Source: Desulfobulbus alkaliphilus
GTDB lineage: Bacteria; Desulfobacterota; Desulfobulbia; Desulfobulbales; Desulfobulbaceae
NCBI RefSeq assembly: GCF_016918545.1
Contig: NZ_JAFFQC010000007.1
Coordinates: 62,001 to 126,000 of the forward strand
Direction: 5' to 3'
Length of the DNA stretch: 64,000 nucleotides
Part shown: positions 61,130 to 64,000 of the stretch, one piece after another
How the letters are laid out: every line of letters starts with the position of its first letter
How positions within the stretch are numbered: the first letter of the stretch is position 1
Made by a program: the position numbers and the translations under genes
Notes under the pieces: generated by a model
What the model saw: the letters and a program-made list of their open reading frames with translations, nothing else
Databases searched by the model: none
What the model was told of the DNA's origin: nothing

Positions 61130-61858
61130 TCAACCCTGAGCGGCTTGCTCCATCAGGGCCTCCTGAATCTCGCGCTGAATATCCGTGACCGTGGCCAATG
61201 GGTCGGGCGAGGTGCTGATGGGACGGCCGATGACCACATAATCAGCTCCGTTGCGGAAAGCATCCTTGGCGGTGGCGATACGTTTCTGGTCGTCGTTCTG
61301 GATAATGTCGACGTTCGCCCCCGGTCTGATACCGGGAGTTACGATCACATAGTTTTTCTGAATGTCGGAGCGCAGTTTCCCGGCTTCCCAAACGGAGGAC
61401 ACCACGCCGTCACAGCCAAGCTCGATCGCTTTCCTGGAGCGCATCAGCACCAGGTCTTCAACGGTGCCGGTGAACCCCATGTCCTTCATGTCGGCTTCGT
61501 CAAAACTGGTCAAGACGGTCACGGCCAGGATCTTCACTCCGTTTTTGTGCTGCACCGCTGCCTTGATGATGGGATCGTTGCCATGAATGGTGGCAAAGGT
61601 CACCTTCCTGTTTTTGAGCTGCTGCACAGCCAGGCTGACCGTTTCCGGGATGTCGAAGAACTTGAGATCGATCATCACCTTGTTGCCTCGTTCCACGATA
61701 TGATCGATCACCGGCCACCACCCGGCAAGAAACAGTTGCAGGCCGACTTTGAAAAATTTGATTCTCCCGTCCAGCTTCTCCACCCACTCTTTGGCTTTCT
61801 CCGGGTCGGAAAAATCGAGGGCAAAAATAATACGTTCGTTCAAAGGGATATTGTTCAT
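61130..61858 (-). CDS. pyrF: Orotidine-5'-phosphate decarboxylase
   Basis: 242 residues. Forms UMP from OMP, the last step of pyrimidine synthesis. The catalytic network is Asp64-Lys66-Asp69 in MIDLKFFDIPETV; the phosphate loop is GADYVVIGRPI. Start at ATG 61858 with no strong Shine-Dalgarno; the open frame extends upstream to 61948. The gene is separate from carB, 5 kb away, on the opposite strand. Confidence 0.96.
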   Translation of the reverse strand: MNNIPLNERIIFALDFSDPEKAKEWVEKLDGRIKFFKVGLQLFLAGWWPVIDHIVERGNKVMIDLKFFDIPETVSLAVQQLKNRKVTFATIHGNDPIIKAAVQHKNGVKILAVTVLTSFDEADMKDMGFTGTVEDLVLMRSRKAIELGCDGVVSSVWEAGKLRSDIQKNYVIVTPGIRPGANVDIIQNDDQKRIATAKDAFRNGADYVVIGRPISTSPDPLATVTDIQREIQEALMEQAAQG

Positions 61859-61944
61859 AATCTGTCTGGTGTTGTGGAAAAGATATTTATACCCGTTAAG
61901 GCAGGGAATGGTGGTCTTGGTAGTAAAAAACCGGCTGAAAGTAA

Positions 61945-61966
61945 ACAAAAAAGGCGGTTCGCCAAC
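61945..61966 (-). terminator. Possible terminator of the pyruvate-kinase-like gene
   Basis: On the minus strand a short stem GGCG-AAC-CGCC is followed by six T, about 125 bp after the pyruvate-kinase-like stop. The stem is short, so it is weak. Confidence 0.35.
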
Positions 61967-62088
61967 TTGACTGCACTTAAGCGTCCGCCCCGAGGATCGA
62001 TTTGGAAACCAAGCGGTTTTTCAAGGGTCACGTGTCTCCGGAAATGCATTCGCCTGTTCATCAGCTGACAAAACTCTTCATGTCTCCT

Positions 62089-63981
62089 TCATCCCTTGGG
62101 CAGTAAACGGGCAAGGCGCAGGGCGCGCAACATGGCTCGCTTCTTGGTCTGATGGTTTTGCATCCGACGCAGGATCCCGTCAAGCAGTTGGACCGCGGTC
62201 ATCACATGGGGCCCTTTGTTGAGCATGACGCATTCCGCCCGGTGGCCCATGGCGGCATCGGTGATTTCAGCTCGGGACGGCATGCCCTCTTTAGCCAGGG
62301 ATTCAAGCACCTGGGTAGCCCAGATCACCGGCACGTGGGCGGCCTCACAGATCCAGAGGATCTCTTCCTGAACCTCGGCCAGCCGCTCAAATCCGCATTC
62401 AACCGCCAGGTCCCCCCGGGCTATCATCACCCCGCAGCACGGTGCCTGCATGGCGGTTAACAGCATGTCAGGCAGGTTCTCGAAACCACGGCGGGTTTCA
62501 ATTTTCAGCACCACCGCCGGTTGTCGACCTGTCAAGGCCTCGAGATGGCTCTGCAGCTGCTCGACATCGGCTGTGGAATTGGCAAAGGACAGACCCACCA
62601 AATCGGCATGGTGAGCAACAAAATGAAGATCTTCGAGGTCCTTGGCTGTCAGGGCACCCAGGGCAAGCTTGCTCTCGGGAAAATTGATCCCCTTATCGCT
62701 GCGCAGTTTTTCCCCTCTTGGTCGGGCATGGGTTATCCGGACGCGAACCCGCTCTTCCTCGACCCCTTCAATGACCCCTCCGATCTTGCCGTCATCAAAC
62801 CAGATGGATTCTCCAGCCCGAAGATCGGCAAATATCCCCGGAACGGTGCAGCCGATCATCGCCGGGGTCAGGATAAAGCCGGCTGAATCGTAACTGGCCG
62901 GTCGACCGAGGACTGTCGCCGCGGTCACGGTCAGCAGGTCGCCGCGCTGGAGGGTAATCGGCCGCTCGGTTCGTGGCAGATCGCCAACCACTGCCTCGTG
63001 CCAGCCTTCATCTCTGTTTTGTTGCCGATACCGCAAACAGGTGCCAGGGACGATATACGCTGTTCGCTTCATTTCCGCCCAACAACCCTGCGCGGTAACA
63101 TCGACAATGCTCATTTGCCGTCGTCGTCCTCTGACGTCGATGCATTGCACCTGGGTCCCATGCCGCAGCCGGGCAAGCCAAGCAGCAGGCACCGGCAGAA
63201 TACCATCGGCAGGCGACGGCGGCAGCGACGCTGCCGCGTCAGCATGCAACCAGAGCCGCGCCGGGGTAATCACCCGTCCATACGCATCCTTACGAAGACG
63301 TATCCGCAGCACAGCGGGACCGGGCTCCAATTGGCCGGTTCGGAGTTTAGGGCCTCCAAGATCCATCATGACCCGGCAGGAACGGCCGAGGGCCTGTTCC
63401 GCGCGGCGCAGGTGTTCGATCATGCGCAGCCAGATATCGGCATCGTCCCGGACGCAATTGATCCGCATGCAATCCATGCCACGCTGGAGCAGGTTGTGGA
63501 CCAGGCTGTAGTCATAGGCTGCCTCGGTGGGCATGGTCACCATGATCCGCACGCCTCGTCCTGGAGTCGCTGGTCCAAGCAAACTGTCGGTATGCCTGGC
63601 CAGCAGTTCAGCGCCCTGGACGAACTGAATCGTCCCCTTCTGCTTGAGCCGAGAAGAAAGGGGGGTATCAACCAACCGATCCAGGGTGTCAAGGACGGCA
63701 TCGACGGTGGCCAGCACGCAGGACTCAGCCCGACCCAGGGATGAAAGTCCCAGGGTGGATAGACGGCGCTGGAGGAGGCGAAGATCACGCCGGCGCAGGA
63801 CGAGGTAATGGAGAAGGTTACGCGCACTCTCACGATAGTTGGGATGGACTGCATCCAGCAGAGGACGACATCGTTCTGCCTCATTGATCATTTCCGTCCG
63901 AATGGCCGATAATTCGGCAAGTAAAACCTCGACATCCTGGTTCGATGGGACGTGGTCGGTGATGGGTTGTTGTTCACTCAT
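62089..63981 (-). CDS. Pyruvate-kinase-like protein with N-terminal extension
   Basis: 630 residues. Residues 1-140 have no counterpart in classical pyruvate kinase and are helical. Then the pyruvate-kinase barrel motifs follow in order: RIMVTMPTEA (144-153), GMDCMRIN (168-175), MMDLGGPKLRTG (205-216), the LKIET active-site Lys493, IARGDLAVE (520-528) and WATQVLESL (554-562). The B domain is expanded (about 220-420). The segment normally reading CIMLSGETAKG is CVMLNKGPHV, and the C-terminal allosteric domain is missing. It may be a true kinase of an unusual subfamily or have another phosphoryl-transfer role. Start is the ATG at 63981. Confidence 0.8.
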   Translation of the reverse strand: MSEQQPITDHVPSNQDVEVLLAELSAIRTEMINEAERCRPLLDAVHPNYRESARNLLHYLVLRRRDLRLLQRRLSTLGLSSLGRAESCVLATVDAVLDTLDRLVDTPLSSRLKQKGTIQFVQGAELLARHTDSLLGPATPGRGVRIMVTMPTEAAYDYSLVHNLLQRGMDCMRINCVRDDADIWLRMIEHLRRAEQALGRSCRVMMDLGGPKLRTGQLEPGPAVLRIRLRKDAYGRVITPARLWLHADAAASLPPSPADGILPVPAAWLARLRHGTQVQCIDVRGRRRQMSIVDVTAQGCWAEMKRTAYIVPGTCLRYRQQNRDEGWHEAVVGDLPRTERPITLQRGDLLTVTAATVLGRPASYDSAGFILTPAMIGCTVPGIFADLRAGESIWFDDGKIGGVIEGVEEERVRVRITHARPRGEKLRSDKGINFPESKLALGALTAKDLEDLHFVAHHADLVGLSFANSTADVEQLQSHLEALTGRQPAVVLKIETRRGFENLPDMLLTAMQAPCCGVMIARGDLAVECGFERLAEVQEEILWICEAAHVPVIWATQVLESLAKEGMPSRAEITDAAMGHRAECVMLNKGPHVMTAVQLLDGILRRMQNHQTKKRAMLRALRLARLLPKG

Positions 63982-64000
63982 ACTTTCGCTGTCCTCTGAA

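Overview
The window is a chromosomal segment of moderately GC-rich DNA from a Gram-negative bacterium. Two outer-membrane efflux systems, lipoproteins, a five-haem cytochrome c, a DsrE-like protein, several Fe-S proteins and a long-form phosphotransacetylase suggest an anaerobic member of the Desulfobacterota, perhaps Desulfobulbales. That placement is inferred from gene content, not from a marker phylogeny. No phage, CRISPR array, transposase or replication origin was seen. LAYOUT: 0.1-4.0 kb holds dnaX-ybaB-recR and a frameshifted epoxyqueuosine-reductase-like gene. 4.3-5.6 kb (minus) holds folD with two mini-protein genes. 6.2-13.1 kb holds an RND efflux operon (outer-membrane lipoprotein, adaptor, pump) followed by an ion-transporter-like permease. 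13.4-20.6 kb (minus) holds pta, a BCCT osmolyte transporter and a histidine kinase/sigma-54 response regulator pair. 20.9-25.2 kb holds a structured RNA leader, a FemAB-like gene, decayed YitT-like and acetyltransferase-like fragments, a PH-like small protein, a secreted dienelactone hydrolase and a histidine phosphatase. 25.3-31.6 kb (minus) holds a second complete RND tripartite operon ending in a DUF1622 gene. 31.8-34.2 kb holds tRNA-Ser(GGA), tadA and a sigma-54 activator whose receiver domain is degenerate. 34.3-39.3 kb (minus) holds an M48 protease with repeats and a polar amino-acid ABC transporter. 39.7-44.7 kb holds an orphan double ABC ATPase, a DsrE-like gene, uvrC and a BFD-metallo-beta-lactamase fusion. 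45-48.8 kb (minus) holds a Lon-like protease and a membrane protein. 49-52.8 kb holds the cytochrome, an EAL-HDOD protein and yceH. 53.2-60.3 kb holds carB, a LysE exporter, an ATP-grasp/esterase pair and a DUF2284 gene. 60.4-64 kb (minus) holds psiE-like, pyrF and an unusual pyruvate-kinase-like gene. MAIN DISCOVERY: a dispersed family of non-autonomous elements sits between genes throughout the window. There are 14 copies plus one solo end, 37 to 219 bp long. The ends are inverted repeats (CCTGGATCCGTGA / TCACGGATTCAGG). Seven copies have perfect 5-bp target-site duplications (GAAAG, TGATC, CTTCA, TATCC, AATCA, ATATT, GTTGA). The interior folds into nested hairpins, and shorter copies are internal-deletion derivatives. 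Several copies sit on or within a few bases of stop codons; one supplies the last codons and stop of uvrC and part of the Shine-Dalgarno of the next gene. End sequence and duplication length suggest mobilisation by an IS1380-like transposase encoded elsewhere (inference).
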